Positions 44,627 to 53,430 of a stretch of DNA of 64,000 bases are shown here, piece after piece (the stretch's first letter is position 1; each line of letters opens with the position of its first letter). The notes beneath the pieces were generated by a model, which saw only the letters and a list, made by a program, of their open reading frames with translations, was not told where the DNA came from and did not search any database. Location of the stretch: NCBI GenBank assembly GCA_039820545.1, contig JBCBPW010000028.1, positions 1 to 64,000 on the forward strand, in the 5' to 3' direction. The stretch comes from JALEFZ01 sp039820545. Its GTDB lineage: Bacteria; Bacteroidota; Bacteroidia; J057. Made by a program: the position numbers and the translations under genes.

Positions 44627-45082
44627 TTAATTCGCCTCGAATCTCACATCCCACTCATCTCCTTCCCAGAAATAAGCCAGCCACATCTCGTTATTCGTCA
44701 GTCGGCGTATCTCCATAAATAGCAGGCGTTCTTCCCCATTAGGCGAATTAGCCGCATCAAATGTAAGCTTGAGTTCCTCATTTACACTGGCGAGTTCCCA
44801 TTGGGCATTGCGCACGACAGGATCTTCCCCTGCAAGTTGGGTCGTCCATGCCACACTTCCGTTACTGTTAAAGTTGAAGCTGAAATTTTCATAGATCGTG
44901 ACCTCTTGGATAGTATTTCTTGAAATAGAAGTCGCTTGCCATGTCTGGGAGACACGCGTCGCTTTGGGGATGAAACTGATGCTGGGGCCGTCGGGATACT
45001 TGCGGCAAGCACCTAAGAATACGGAACTGATCATCACAAGTGCCAAAAGCAAAAATGTCTTGAAAGTATGAGTATGAAGCAT
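44627..45082 (-). CDS. Lipocalin-like lipoprotein
   Basis: The 151-residue protein has a signal peptide with lipobox LGAC (Cys about residue 26). The mature part starts with a RVSQTWQATSIS strand and goes on in beta strands with alternating polar residues (FSFNFNSNGSVAWTTQL; AQWELASVNEELKLTF; EMWLAYFWEGDEWDVRFEAN), as in small Bacteroidota lipocalin-like lipoproteins. The ligand is unknown. Single gene, with the recX gene divergent from it. Confidence 0.6.
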   Translation of the reverse strand: MLHTHTFKTFLLLALVMISSVFLGACRKYPDGPSISFIPKATRVSQTWQATSISRNTIQEVTIYENFSFNFNSNGSVAWTTQLAGEDPVVRNAQWELASVNEELKLTFDAANSPNGEERLLFMEIRRLTNNEMWLAYFWEGDEWDVRFEAN

Positions 45083-45209
45083 GGATCTTATTTTTCGTTT
45101 GAAGTTAGGACAATTATGTTTGTAGACACAAATTAGATTGAGTGAATGTCAGAGTCTCTGATAGAGATGATTGCTGTCTCTATTCTCGGTTCCTCTTGTC
45201 TAATACTAT

Positions 45210-45680
45210 ATGTATGAAAACGAAAAGATCCCGATGGAGCTTGCGGAAATTAGAGTAAAAATTTACAAGTATTGTGCATACCAGGATCGATGTCGGCAGG
45301 AGATAGAGCAAAAATTTCGTGATTGGGAGGTGCCAGAGCAGGAGTGGGAGGATTTATTGGCCCATTTAGAGGCTGAGCGATTTTGGGATGAAGGCCGTTT
45401 TGCGGAGAGTTTTGCAGGAGGTAAGTTCCGAGTAAAGAAATGGGGTAAACAAAAAATTCGCCATGAACTCCGAGCCAAAGGCATACCAGGATATTTGATT
45501 GAGCTGGCGATAAGGAGGGAAATCCCAGAGGAAGCCTACCGTCAAACAGCCCAGGGACTAGTGGAAAAGAAACGAAAGGAGTTGGGGGAGGAGCTTACCT
45601 ACGAAAATAGAGGAAAAATCTATCGCTTTATGCAGCAGAAAGGCTATGAAAATGAGGTGATTCGTTCTCTTTTGACGTGA
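45210..45680 (+). CDS. recX: Regulatory protein RecX
   Basis: The 156-residue, strongly charged helical protein limits RecA filament activity. The RecX three-helix repeats are visible: KIYKYCAYQDRCRQEIEQKFRDWEVPEQEWEDLLAHLEAERFWDEGRFAESFAGGKFRVKKWGKQKIRHELRAKGIP, then a second repeat ending RFMQQKGYENEVIRSLL. The start at 45210 is uncertain; an in-frame ATG 24 bp on (MELAEIRVKIYKYC) would also fit. recA is not in the window. Confidence 0.85.
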   Translation: MYENEKIPMELAEIRVKIYKYCAYQDRCRQEIEQKFRDWEVPEQEWEDLLAHLEAERFWDEGRFAESFAGGKFRVKKWGKQKIRHELRAKGIPGYLIELAIRREIPEEAYRQTAQGLVEKKRKELGEELTYENRGKIYRFMQQKGYENEVIRSLLT

Positions 45681-45689
45681 AAGATTATC

Positions 45690-45930
45690 AGTTTTTTCTA
45701 GATAAATTCCACTATTATGAAAGGTTTATCATATATTAAAAATATAATTTCAGAAAAACCAATAAATATTTTCCTACTTTTTCACAGGTTATACACGGAT
45801 TATCCACAGGCTTTTCCACAAAAGCATGCGTTTAGATGAAGCTAACGTTAAGTTTTTGAGGGGAAAATATTATACACATTTTTTCCTGTGAATATCCATA
45901 GGTTTTCCACAGTTTTTTCCACAATTGCAG
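45690..45930. other. Candidate chromosomal replication origin (DnaA-box cluster)
   Basis: This region lies within a 402-bp gene-free gap (45681-46082). The left part (45700-45780) is very A/T-rich and could unwind. DnaA-box-like 9-mers follow: TTATACACG (45789), TTATCCACA (45800, perfect consensus), TTTTCCACA (45812), TTATACACA (45870), an inverted TGTGAATAT (45888), TTTTCCACA (45903) and TTTTCCACA (45915). That is seven in about 135 bp. Many genes to the left are on the minus strand and nearly all to the right are on the plus strand, as expected for two forks leaving this point. dnaA itself is not here, which is usual for some Bacteroidota. Confidence 0.6.
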
Positions 45931-46082
45931 ATATGTAAGACTTGTATTCCCGAAAGCAAATATGTAACGAAACAATGCTTCTTTTCAGTATATCTCGTCG
46001 CTTATTTCTTTTCCACATTCTATCAGATGGATCTGCTATATTTGGGTCACTTTTTTAGACCTAAAACTAAGCGAAAAGCTCC

Positions 46083-47168
46083 ATGTCCACCCTCACAAGA
46101 CTCGCCCTCCTCTTTGGTGGGGCTTCTCCTGAGCACGAAATCTCCATTCGTTCGGCAAAAAATATTTTTGAGGCTATCCCCAGAAACCGATATGAGGTGA
46201 TTTTGATCGGTATCAATGCCACTGGCCAATGGTTCCACATCGAGGATGTACAATTCTTTCAGAAGGGGCACGCTATCACAGAGGCTGGGAGAGGGCTGGC
46301 GCTGGTGCCAGGACATACACGTTCTTTTGTCTATTTGGAGAATGGACAACCTGGACCCGAAATAGATGTCGTATTCCCCATTACCCACGGTCCCAATGGA
46401 GAGGACGGCACCTTGCAAGGAATTTTACGTCACCTGAACCTTCCCTTCGTCGGGCCCGATGTCCTCGGCTCGGCCGTCGCCATGGACAAAGACATTGCCA
46501 AGCGCCTCCTGAGAGACGCAGACCTCAAAGTAGCCGAAGGACTCACTTTCTATTATTTTGAAAAGGATAGCATCGACTTTTTGGCTGTAGCCAACCAACT
46601 GGGGCTTCCCGTTTTCATCAAACCCGCCAATATGGGGTCTTCTGTCGGCGTCGCCAAGGCAGAGACCAAAGTAGCTTTTGATCAAGCCGTCCAAAATGCC
46701 TTTCAGTATGATCACAAGATCATCGTGGAGGAAGCCATCGTCGGTCGAGAGGTCGAGTGCGCCGTCATGGGCAATGGTGTCTTGGCAACCACGACAGTAG
46801 GAGAGATCCGAATGGATGCGGGTTTTTATGATTATGACGCGAAGTATGAGAATGAGGTAGATGCCCAACTGGATATTCCTGCTCAAGATCTAGATGATGA
46901 ACTCCTGGCCAAACTAACCCTCGTAGCCCGTCACGCTTACCGTGCCCTAAACTGTGAGGGTATGTCTCGCGTAGATATGTTTCTGACAGCGGAAGGCGCC
47001 GTTTATGTAAATGAAATCAATACGCTGCCAGGATTCACAAGCATTTCGATGTATCCTGCCCTGTGGGCGCACGCAGGCTTAAACTATAGCGAGCTCATTC
47101 ATGAACTAGTCCAATTAGCCATCGAAAGAGGCACACGCACCCAACAACTCCAGCGTGGAAGGAGTTAA
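46083..47168 (+). CDS. ddl: D-alanine--D-alanine ligase
   Basis: The 361-residue ATP-grasp enzyme makes the D-Ala-D-Ala dipeptide for peptidoglycan. N-terminal LALLFGGASPEHEISIRSAKNI is the family signature. Also present are FPITHGPNGEDGTLQGILRHLNLPFVGPDVLGSAVAMDKDIAKRLL, the ATP-binding FIKPANMGSSVGVAKA, VEEAIVGREVECAVMG, and metal-binding NEINTLPGFTSISMYP. Length and order are normal. The reading frame begins at ATG 46083, within the 400-bp gap that contains the presumed origin. Confidence 0.96.
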   Translation: MSTLTRLALLFGGASPEHEISIRSAKNIFEAIPRNRYEVILIGINATGQWFHIEDVQFFQKGHAITEAGRGLALVPGHTRSFVYLENGQPGPEIDVVFPITHGPNGEDGTLQGILRHLNLPFVGPDVLGSAVAMDKDIAKRLLRDADLKVAEGLTFYYFEKDSIDFLAVANQLGLPVFIKPANMGSSVGVAKAETKVAFDQAVQNAFQYDHKIIVEEAIVGREVECAVMGNGVLATTTVGEIRMDAGFYDYDAKYENEVDAQLDIPAQDLDDELLAKLTLVARHAYRALNCEGMSRVDMFLTAEGAVYVNEINTLPGFTSISMYPALWAHAGLNYSELIHELVQLAIERGTRTQQLQRGRS

Positions 47169-47286
47169 AGAGAAAAGTTATTCATAGATATATCGTACTT
47201 TGGATCGGAGGGAGAGCATGTGAGTTGTCTCGACTTCTTGAGCAAAGTGAAGTCCCACAGATGGGGTCAATCTCTCAATACTGATA

Positions 47287-47910
47287 ATGGAATATCCTTC
47301 AAAAACGATAGAAGAGGCCGTAAACGAATTGGCTACCCTCCCTGGAATCGGGCGGAAGACAGCTTTGCGTTTGGCTTTGCATATACTCAAACGTCCTACC
47401 GAAGAAGCCGAAAATCTCGGACAGGCAATCATCCGCATGCGCCGCGAAACCAAGTTCTGCAAAAAATGTGGCAACATTACGGACGAAGAAATCTGCAACA
47501 TCTGCAAAAATCCTCGCCGCAATCAGAAATTGATCTGCATCGTGGAGGAAGCGAAGGACATCATCGCACTCGAAAGTACTCACCAGTACGCCGGTCTCTA
47601 TCATGTCTTAGGCGGCTTGATCAATCCCCTAGCAGGTATCGGTCCTTCTATGTTGAATATCGAACCACTATTCCAACGCATCAGAGAAGGTGAGGTGGAG
47701 GAAGTGATTTTTGCCTTCAGTGCCAATATCGAGGGCGATACGACCGCCTTCTACCTCTCCAAAAAACTCAGCAGCATGGGAGTCAACGTTTCCAGCATCG
47801 CGAGAGGTATACCTGTGGGGACAGATCTGGAGTTCACCGATGAGGTGACCTTGGCGCGTTCGCTTTTGAATCGTACCCGCGTGATCAGCTCAGATAATGG
47901 GGAGACCTAA
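47287..47910 (+). CDS. recR: Recombination protein RecR
   Basis: The 207-residue protein acts with RecF and RecO to load RecA on gapped DNA. Visible parts: the N-terminal helix-hairpin-helix (LATLPGIGRKTALRLALHILK), the zinc-binding four-Cys motif CKKCGNITDEEICNIC, the Toprim domain (LICIVEEAKDIIALESTHQYAGLYHVLGGLINPLAGIGP) and the VIFAFSANIEGDTTAFYL region. Length is normal. Plus strand, 118 bp after ddl. Confidence 0.96.
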   Translation: MEYPSKTIEEAVNELATLPGIGRKTALRLALHILKRPTEEAENLGQAIIRMRRETKFCKKCGNITDEEICNICKNPRRNQKLICIVEEAKDIIALESTHQYAGLYHVLGGLINPLAGIGPSMLNIEPLFQRIREGEVEEVIFAFSANIEGDTTAFYLSKKLSSMGVNVSSIARGIPVGTDLEFTDEVTLARSLLNRTRVISSDNGET

Positions 47911-47933
47911 GCAGTAATTTGGGGAGGAAGATG

Positions 47934-48596
47934 TCAAATCAATGATACCAGAAGATTTTGCGCGACCTTCTCGGAGATATGAATGTTCCCCTTTTGTACG
48001 ACTTGCAGGGTCAAAGACTCGTCATAGCTGATGCGCTCTACTACTTGCAGGTGAGTCCCGATTTGTAATCCTTTTAGATCCAAGTATTGAAGAAACTCGG
48101 AGGAGTCGTCGCGGACTCTGACAAGACGGAGGGGCACATGGAGTTCTGCCTCCGAAAGGGGCTGATGCTTGCGAATAATCATCTGCCCCGAAGCGTCTGG
48201 AATCGGATCTCCATGTGGATCTACAGTAGGTGAGCCCAGATAGAGGTCGAGCTTTTCCAGCAGTTTGGGGGATTGGATGTGCTCTAGCTGCTCTGCCAGT
48301 TCATGTACTTCGTCCCATTTGAATCCCAATTTATCTACCAGGAAGACCTCCCACAGGCGATGACGACGGATGATGGTCAAAGCAGCTTTATTTCCGCTCT
48401 CAGTCATACTCACCCCATAGCGTTTCTCATAATCGATCAACTTTTTCTCTGAGAGTTTCCGCAGCATATTCGTGACAGACGAATCCTTGGTATCCATATG
48501 CTGGGCAATGGCACGTGTGGAGACTTTGTCGGTCTGTTGGGCGAGATGAAAAATCGCCTTGAGGTAGTTTTCTTCTGCAAGACTAAGTTCGATCAT
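47934..48596 (-). CDS. DtxR/MntR-family metal-dependent repressor
   Basis: The ATG at 48596 (MIELSLAEENYLKAIFHLAQQ) is chosen because the family starts just before the helix-turn-helix; the longer reading frame adds 14 unrelated residues. The protein has 220 residues. An N-terminal winged HTH (VSTRAIAQHMDTKDSSVTNMLRKLSEKKLIDYEKRYGVSMTESG), then the metal-binding dimerisation domain (ALTIIRRHRLWEVFLVDKLGFKWDEVHELAEQLEHIQSPKLLEKLDLYLG) and a C-terminal FeoA/SH3-like domain. The usual effector is Mn or Fe. It is divergent from the metal-binding lipoprotein gene, which it probably controls. Confidence 0.9.
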   Translation of the reverse strand: MIELSLAEENYLKAIFHLAQQTDKVSTRAIAQHMDTKDSSVTNMLRKLSEKKLIDYEKRYGVSMTESGNKAALTIIRRHRLWEVFLVDKLGFKWDEVHELAEQLEHIQSPKLLEKLDLYLGSPTVDPHGDPIPDASGQMIIRKHQPLSEAELHVPLRLVRVRDDSSEFLQYLDLKGLQIGTHLQVVERISYDESLTLQVVQKGNIHISEKVAQNLLVSLI

Positions 48597-48901
48597 AAAA
48601 AGCGGCCTAATCAAGAGGCTTTCTAATGAGATGTCCACAAATGTAGGCCATTTTTATAGTATTTCCCACCTTTTAAGATGTGCTGATGGGTAGGAGTAAA
48701 GCAAGGTTTCTGACAAGGACATTCAGATAACAGGGAAGGGAATAGGACCTAGATAGGGGAATTATCTTTCTTTTTATCAAAAGCCTAAAAAAATGTTTAG
48801 CTTTGTCTAAAAATGAAGAAATGAAAGCATTCGCCACATACATATATGTATTAAGTACCCATACAAAAGAAATCGAGATACATCGAAATTGGAAATTACG
48901 C
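48597..48901. other. Divergent promoter region of the metal regulator and binding protein
   Basis: These 305 bp separate the two divergent starts. The stretch should hold the operator of the DtxR-like repressor, but I see no clear inverted repeat of the MntR type. Its right end runs into the dispersed GTCTC repeat at 48901. Confidence 0.4.
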
Positions 48902-48928
48902 ATGACTAGCACTTTCAGTCTCATGTCT
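48901..48928 (+). repeat. Dispersed 28-bp GTCTC-type repeat, copy 2
   Basis: It matches 35306-35333 at 23 of 28 positions. It contains the first candidate ATG (48902) of the metal-binding lipoprotein and ends next to the second (48923). This weakens the first ATG as the true start. Confidence 0.4.
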
Positions 48929-49855
48929 CGTCTCTCACTTCTAACCGTCTGCTTAATCGGTTCATTTGTACTCATGGCAAGTTGTGGATCTGAAGGAAGT
49001 ACAGAATCGGCAGCAGACACAAAGCCCTACATTGTGGCTACTACAGGGATGATCGCCGATGCCGTATCAGAGGTCGTAGGCGATCTCGCTACTGTAGAAG
49101 GACTGATGGGGCCAGGGGTAGATCCACATTTGTATAAAGCTACCAGAGGCGATTTGACGCAGTTGCGCAAGGCGCAAGTGATTTTCTACAATGGCCTACA
49201 TCTTGAGGGGAAAATGGGGGAAGTGCTTGAAAAACTCTCCGAGCAGAAGCCTGTCTATGCCGTGGGGGAAGCTCTATCGTCAGATAGCTTGATTTATCAT
49301 GGAAGCAATACTGATAGTAAAGATCCACATATTTGGTTTGATGTCTCTATGTGGACACAGGTTGTATCTGAGATTGGTCTTCGTATGGGAGAGGTGGATA
49401 CACCCAACAAGGCGATCTACATGCAACGGGCCGAAGCCTACATCCAACAACTCCGTAGTCTGCATGGGGCCGTAGGCCAAAAGCTAGCAGAGATCCCTCC
49501 ATCTCAGCGCGTGTTGATTACGGCACATGATGCTTTTTCTTATTTCGGACGAGCCTATGGAGTAGAAGTACGTGGGCTACAAGGGATCTCCACTGTATCC
49601 GAGTTTGGCTTGAAAGATGTCTCCGAGCTAGTAGATTTTATTGTCTCGCGCAAGATCAAGGCCGTCTTTGTCGAATCTTCGATTCCTACCCGCTCGCTGG
49701 AAGCCGTGATTGCCAGTTGTAAGCAGCAAGGACATGAAGTAAAGCTGGGGGGGACCCTCTTCTCTGATGCGATGGGCGCAGCGAATACACCTGAAGGAAC
49801 CTATATCGGGATGGTAAATTACAATGTCGAAACCATCACAGAGGCATTGAAGTAA
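48902..49855 (+). CDS. Metal ABC transporter substrate-binding lipoprotein (ZnuA/TroA family)
   Basis: The start may be the ATG at 48902 or at 48923; both give a lipoprotein signal peptide with lipobox LMASC. A longer frame reaching back to 48803 has no signal character. The mature protein fits cluster A-I metal-binding proteins: IVATTGMIADAVSEVVGDLATVEGLMGPGVDPHLYKAT (metal His), NGLHLEGKMGEVL (second His), KDPHIWFDVSMW (third His), ITAHDAFSYFGRAYG and FVESSIPTRSLEAVI. The substrate is Zn or Mn; the neighbouring DtxR/MntR-type regulator favours Mn. No permease or ATPase gene is adjacent, which is odd for this family. Confidence 0.9.
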   Translation: MTSTFSLMSRLSLLTVCLIGSFVLMASCGSEGSTESAADTKPYIVATTGMIADAVSEVVGDLATVEGLMGPGVDPHLYKATRGDLTQLRKAQVIFYNGLHLEGKMGEVLEKLSEQKPVYAVGEALSSDSLIYHGSNTDSKDPHIWFDVSMWTQVVSEIGLRMGEVDTPNKAIYMQRAEAYIQQLRSLHGAVGQKLAEIPPSQRVLITAHDAFSYFGRAYGVEVRGLQGISTVSEFGLKDVSELVDFIVSRKIKAVFVESSIPTRSLEAVIASCKQQGHEVKLGGTLFSDAMGAANTPEGTYIGMVNYNVETITEALK

Positions 49856-49938
49856 CACGCAATTTTTTTGATTCTATCCTTCATCCTGTTTGCTACTGCC
49901 AATAATTCCCTAGCTTTACATGCTTTTTAGATAAAGGA

Positions 49939-51492
49939 ATGTACATGCACTGGATCAAACTTGGATTATGGGGATCAATTTTCTTCTTCTTGTGGGGGAT
50001 ACAAAACCTACAGGCAAGTGGAGAAGTGGTCATCCCTCCCGATTCCTGTTGGTTGGTCCAGATGAATGACAATTGGATCAAGGAAGATGGGACAAACATC
50101 TCATTTCCTTACTATGAAGAAGGTGCACCCTTCGAAATCAGTTACCTTTTCCACCTTTCACCTGAACTACATGACCCTTTATACCTTTATGTAGAGCGTA
50201 TTGCTGGGAAAGTAGAGGTGATTCTAGACGATCGGTACATTGAGATCCTTCAGACCCCTTTTACTTCTAGCATCGTCCCTTTAGACACAGAGCTTTTTCA
50301 AGGAAGTTTGCACCGTTTGCGGTTGGTTTGTCATCCTCACCAACCATTTCCCTATGCACCACAGCCGATTCAGGGTATTTTAGGAAGCGTAGGGATATTT
50401 ACGCCTGCTTCTTATGGCGTGCAACAAGAAAGTTTGCATCCCATCCGTCCCCGCTTAGAGGATACCGTGGCTATTTTAGCTCCATATTTTGGTGCTGCAG
50501 GCTATGTATTTGATTCCTTATCTGCCTCCCGTATCCTTCTGCCTGTCCTGAAAGAGAAGATTTCTTATGTCTTTTTTTGGTACGAGCCAGGTCCTCAGTT
50601 CCTAGGAATGTGTCAGGCCCTCGGGCTCAAGCGTGTCAAAGTCTTACATGAATCTCAAGCTGTAGCGCTGATCAATTATTATCCCTTGCTACCTGCAAGT
50701 CATAGTAAGGGTCGTACATTTTGGCTGGATGGCCAGTTGCATCGAACTCCTTTTCATGGGAGCTACCAAAATTGGGAATCTGCTCCCTATGTCCAGTTTT
50801 CTATAAATGATAAGATCTGGCTGATCTTTATGGGGCTATTTCCTTTTTTCGGTTTTTTTGTAGTCAAGCTCGCTAGTCCAGGTTTCTATTTTTCGAATCG
50901 TACCCTCATCTTGAGTCCTAAACTGTTGCTCGACATGGGATCGGGAAACTTATTTTCGAGTCCAGGGCTGGTGCTGATTTTGACAGGGTTGAAGATCTTG
51001 GGGCAGACCCTTTGGATAGGAGGGGGAATCTATTATTTACAGGTCTGCAATCATTGGCACCTCATCTATCGCTATTTCAATCGTGAAAGCCTTTTATTGG
51101 AAATTTTCTCAGGAAATGACGCTCTACAGCAGATCTTATTGATTGTGGCCAGTTTATTGCTTGCATGGCAACTGATCAGATGGTCGTTACTTCAACTCAT
51201 TGGGAGTGTCTATCGGATCAAGCAGTTGGGTTTCAATGGACTCTTGTTGGAAATTGCGACTACGTATCCTTTTGTCCTAATTGTAGGATTACCTTGGGTA
51301 GCCATTATCCTTTCTTCTTCGGTCTTTTATGGATGGGTATTGTGGGGAATGGCCCTTCTTTCCATGATTTATTTCTGCCGTAAGATATTCCTCATATATA
51401 TGGGAATATCCCGTTCATTCTCTTTTTCCTTAGGGATGAAAATTTTATATATTTGCATCTTCAATATCCTACCCTACGTCATTTTTGGGTAG
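49939..51492 (+). CDS. DUF4271-type membrane protein
   Basis: The 517-residue protein has a signal peptide (about 1-27), an extracytoplasmic beta-sandwich region to about residue 280, then seven or so hydrophobic helices (for example KIWLIFMGLFPFFGFFVVKLA, LVLILTGLKILGQTLWIGGGIYYL, PFVLIVGLPWVAIILSSSVFYGW). The C-terminal membrane part matches DUF4271, found next to hemD in many Bacteroidota, as here. Function is unknown. It starts 83 bp after the metal-binding gene, and hemC begins 24 bp after its stop, so it heads the heme operon. Confidence 0.75.
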   Translation: MYMHWIKLGLWGSIFFFLWGIQNLQASGEVVIPPDSCWLVQMNDNWIKEDGTNISFPYYEEGAPFEISYLFHLSPELHDPLYLYVERIAGKVEVILDDRYIEILQTPFTSSIVPLDTELFQGSLHRLRLVCHPHQPFPYAPQPIQGILGSVGIFTPASYGVQQESLHPIRPRLEDTVAILAPYFGAAGYVFDSLSASRILLPVLKEKISYVFFWYEPGPQFLGMCQALGLKRVKVLHESQAVALINYYPLLPASHSKGRTFWLDGQLHRTPFHGSYQNWESAPYVQFSINDKIWLIFMGLFPFFGFFVVKLASPGFYFSNRTLILSPKLLLDMGSGNLFSSPGLVLILTGLKILGQTLWIGGGIYYLQVCNHWHLIYRYFNRESLLLEIFSGNDALQQILLIVASLLLAWQLIRWSLLQLIGSVYRIKQLGFNGLLLEIATTYPFVLIVGLPWVAIILSSSVFYGWVLWGMALLSMIYFCRKIFLIYMGISRSFSFSLGMKILYICIFNILPYVIFG

Positions 51493-51516
51493 ATCATGTA
51501 GCAGCCGCCCCTATTT

Positions 51517-52407
51517 ATGCGGATCAAAATCGGAACAAGAGGGAGTAAATTGGCCCTCTGGCAAGCAAATTTGGTACAGTCCATACTCAGCCAATATGGA
51601 ATTGAGGCTGAATTGGTCATTGTATCGACATACGGCGATACCAACCAAGTAGTCCCGCTTTATGCGATGGGTGCTACAGGAATCTTCACCAAGGCTTTGG
51701 ATGAAGCACTCCTCAATGATGCAGTAGACATTGCCGTTCACAGTGCCAAAGACATGCCCTCCCAATTGGCCCAAGGTCTGGCAGCATTTGCCTACCTCCA
51801 AAGGGAAGATCCACGAGATGTATTGTTAGCTACTACAGATGAGGTGCAACTAGATAATTTTGCACGTCAACTCGTCATTGGTACCTCCTCTGTGAGAAGA
51901 CAAGCCTTGATGCGGCACTATTTTCCCCATGTGACCTTGAAAGATATCCGTGGTAATGTGGATACCCGTATTCAAAAAATGGAAGCAGGAGATTATGATG
52001 GAATCATCCTGGCACGCGCAGGTGTGAAGCGTATGGGGCTAGAGAGATACATCGTTCAAAAGTTCAATACTTCGAGCTTCACACCAGCTATCGGGCAAGG
52101 AGCGATCGCGGTAGTAGGAAGGGCAGACGATAAGCGGCAGGAAAAAATCCGTGAAGCTTTGGATCATGCGCCCACCCATGTTGCGCTGAAGGCCGAACGC
52201 GCCTTCTTACGACAGCTAAACGGAGGATGCTCTGTACCTGCATTTGGATTGGCTACCGTCGTTCATAACCAAATGCACATGGTCGCAGGGATGTTTGATC
52301 AAAATAGTCATGCGTTGTTGAGGTATGAAGCAGATGCTCCGCTAGAGGAAGCGGAATCATTGGGTACCCAACTGGCAGATAAAGTGTTAACTAAGGTTTC
52401 TTCATAA
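51517..52407 (+). CDS. hemC: Hydroxymethylbilane synthase (porphobilinogen deaminase)
   Basis: The 296-residue enzyme joins four porphobilinogen units into hydroxymethylbilane in tetrapyrrole synthesis. Signatures: IKIGTRGSKLALWQANLV at the start, AVHSAKDMPSQL, REDPRDVLL, IGTSSVRRQALMRHYFP, IRGNVDTRIQKM, and the cofactor-binding Cys in RQLNGGCSVPAFG. Operon with hemD, 8 bp apart. Confidence 0.97.
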   Translation: MRIKIGTRGSKLALWQANLVQSILSQYGIEAELVIVSTYGDTNQVVPLYAMGATGIFTKALDEALLNDAVDIAVHSAKDMPSQLAQGLAAFAYLQREDPRDVLLATTDEVQLDNFARQLVIGTSSVRRQALMRHYFPHVTLKDIRGNVDTRIQKMEAGDYDGIILARAGVKRMGLERYIVQKFNTSSFTPAIGQGAIAVVGRADDKRQEKIREALDHAPTHVALKAERAFLRQLNGGCSVPAFGLATVVHNQMHMVAGMFDQNSHALLRYEADAPLEEAESLGTQLADKVLTKVSS

Positions 52408-52415
52408 ATTGGAAA

Positions 52416-53183
52416 ATGTCCATGAGTGTCAACAAACCTGTACGTACTATTCTTATTTCACAGCCACCACCAGCTGATAAAAACTCTCCCTATTTAAGTC
52501 TCGCAGAGCGTTGGGAGATTAAGGTGGATTTCAGAAAGTTTATCCAGGTAGAAGGTATATCTATAAATGAGTTTCGAAAGCAAGGGATTAACCCATTAGA
52601 CTTCACGGGAATCATTTTTACGAGTAAAGTAGCGGTAGACCATTTTTTCCGTCTCTTGGAAGAAATGCGCATTGAGATGCCTGCCGAGACGAAGTACTTC
52701 TGTGTGAGCGAGTCTACGTCCAAGTATCTATCTAAATTTATCACGATCCGGAAGCGGAAGTTGTTCGTGGGAGATCGTACGGCGACAGATTTGCTCCCCT
52801 ATGTCCAAAAGCATAAAAGCGAAAAATTCCTCTTTCCTTGTAGCAATGTACATAGAAGGCAACTGCCAGATATCATGCGTGAGAAGGGAATGGACTTGAC
52901 AGAAAGCGTCATTTATCGCACAGTGCATGCAGACCTGTCTGATTTAAAGGACATATACTACGACATGATATGCTTCTTTTCTCCTTCAGGTATTCAATCT
53001 CTTTTTGCAAATTTCTCCGATTTCGAGCAAAATAATACACGCATTGCGGTATTTGGTCCGACCACTGCGAAAGAGGCTGAAAAGCATGACTTGAGAATTG
53101 ATGTCATGGCACCCAAGCCCAATATGCCGTCCATGGCGATGGCGATTGAAGGCTACCTCAAAACGGTACAGGAAAGGCCCTAA
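52416..53183 (+). CDS. hemD: Uroporphyrinogen-III synthase
   Basis: The 255-residue enzyme cyclises hydroxymethylbilane with inversion of ring D. HemD is a divergent family; the pattern seen here fits: RTILISQPPPADKNSPY, FTGIIFTSKVAVDHFFRLL, KYFCVSESTSKYLSKF, FLFPCSNVHRRQLPDIM, YDMICFFSPSGIQSLFANF and AVFGPTTAKEAEKHDL. It follows hemC by 8 bp, which secures the call. A hairpin lies downstream. Confidence 0.93.
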   Translation: MSMSVNKPVRTILISQPPPADKNSPYLSLAERWEIKVDFRKFIQVEGISINEFRKQGINPLDFTGIIFTSKVAVDHFFRLLEEMRIEMPAETKYFCVSESTSKYLSKFITIRKRKLFVGDRTATDLLPYVQKHKSEKFLFPCSNVHRRQLPDIMREKGMDLTESVIYRTVHADLSDLKDIYYDMICFFSPSGIQSLFANFSDFEQNNTRIAVFGPTTAKEAEKHDLRIDVMAPKPNMPSMAMAIEGYLKTVQERP

Positions 53184-53208
53184 TTTCGTAGAGATAGAAG
53201 AAAAATTG

Positions 53209-53238
53209 AGGGGAAGTTTGCTACTTCCCCTTGTGCCT
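53209..53238 (+). terminator. Hairpin terminator after hemD
   Basis: The stem AGGGGAAGT / ACTTCCCCT has a 5-base loop, followed by TTGTGCCTTTT. A strong stem with an interrupted T run. Confidence 0.7.
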
Positions 53239-53430
53239 TTTGTGGCATGAGAGAAGCCTTCAAAAAAAGTTAAAAAAATTGCGGATTGTTTCTGTAACTA
53301 TTTGTTCGGTTAGTATTATAGGTGAAAGGAATTGAGAGGTACGCGGATTTCTCTAAGCTTCTCTGCCATTTTTGGTTAATTAGCTGAAAATGGTCATCTT
53401 TAGACGTAAAAGTCTGTACAAACCTATACT

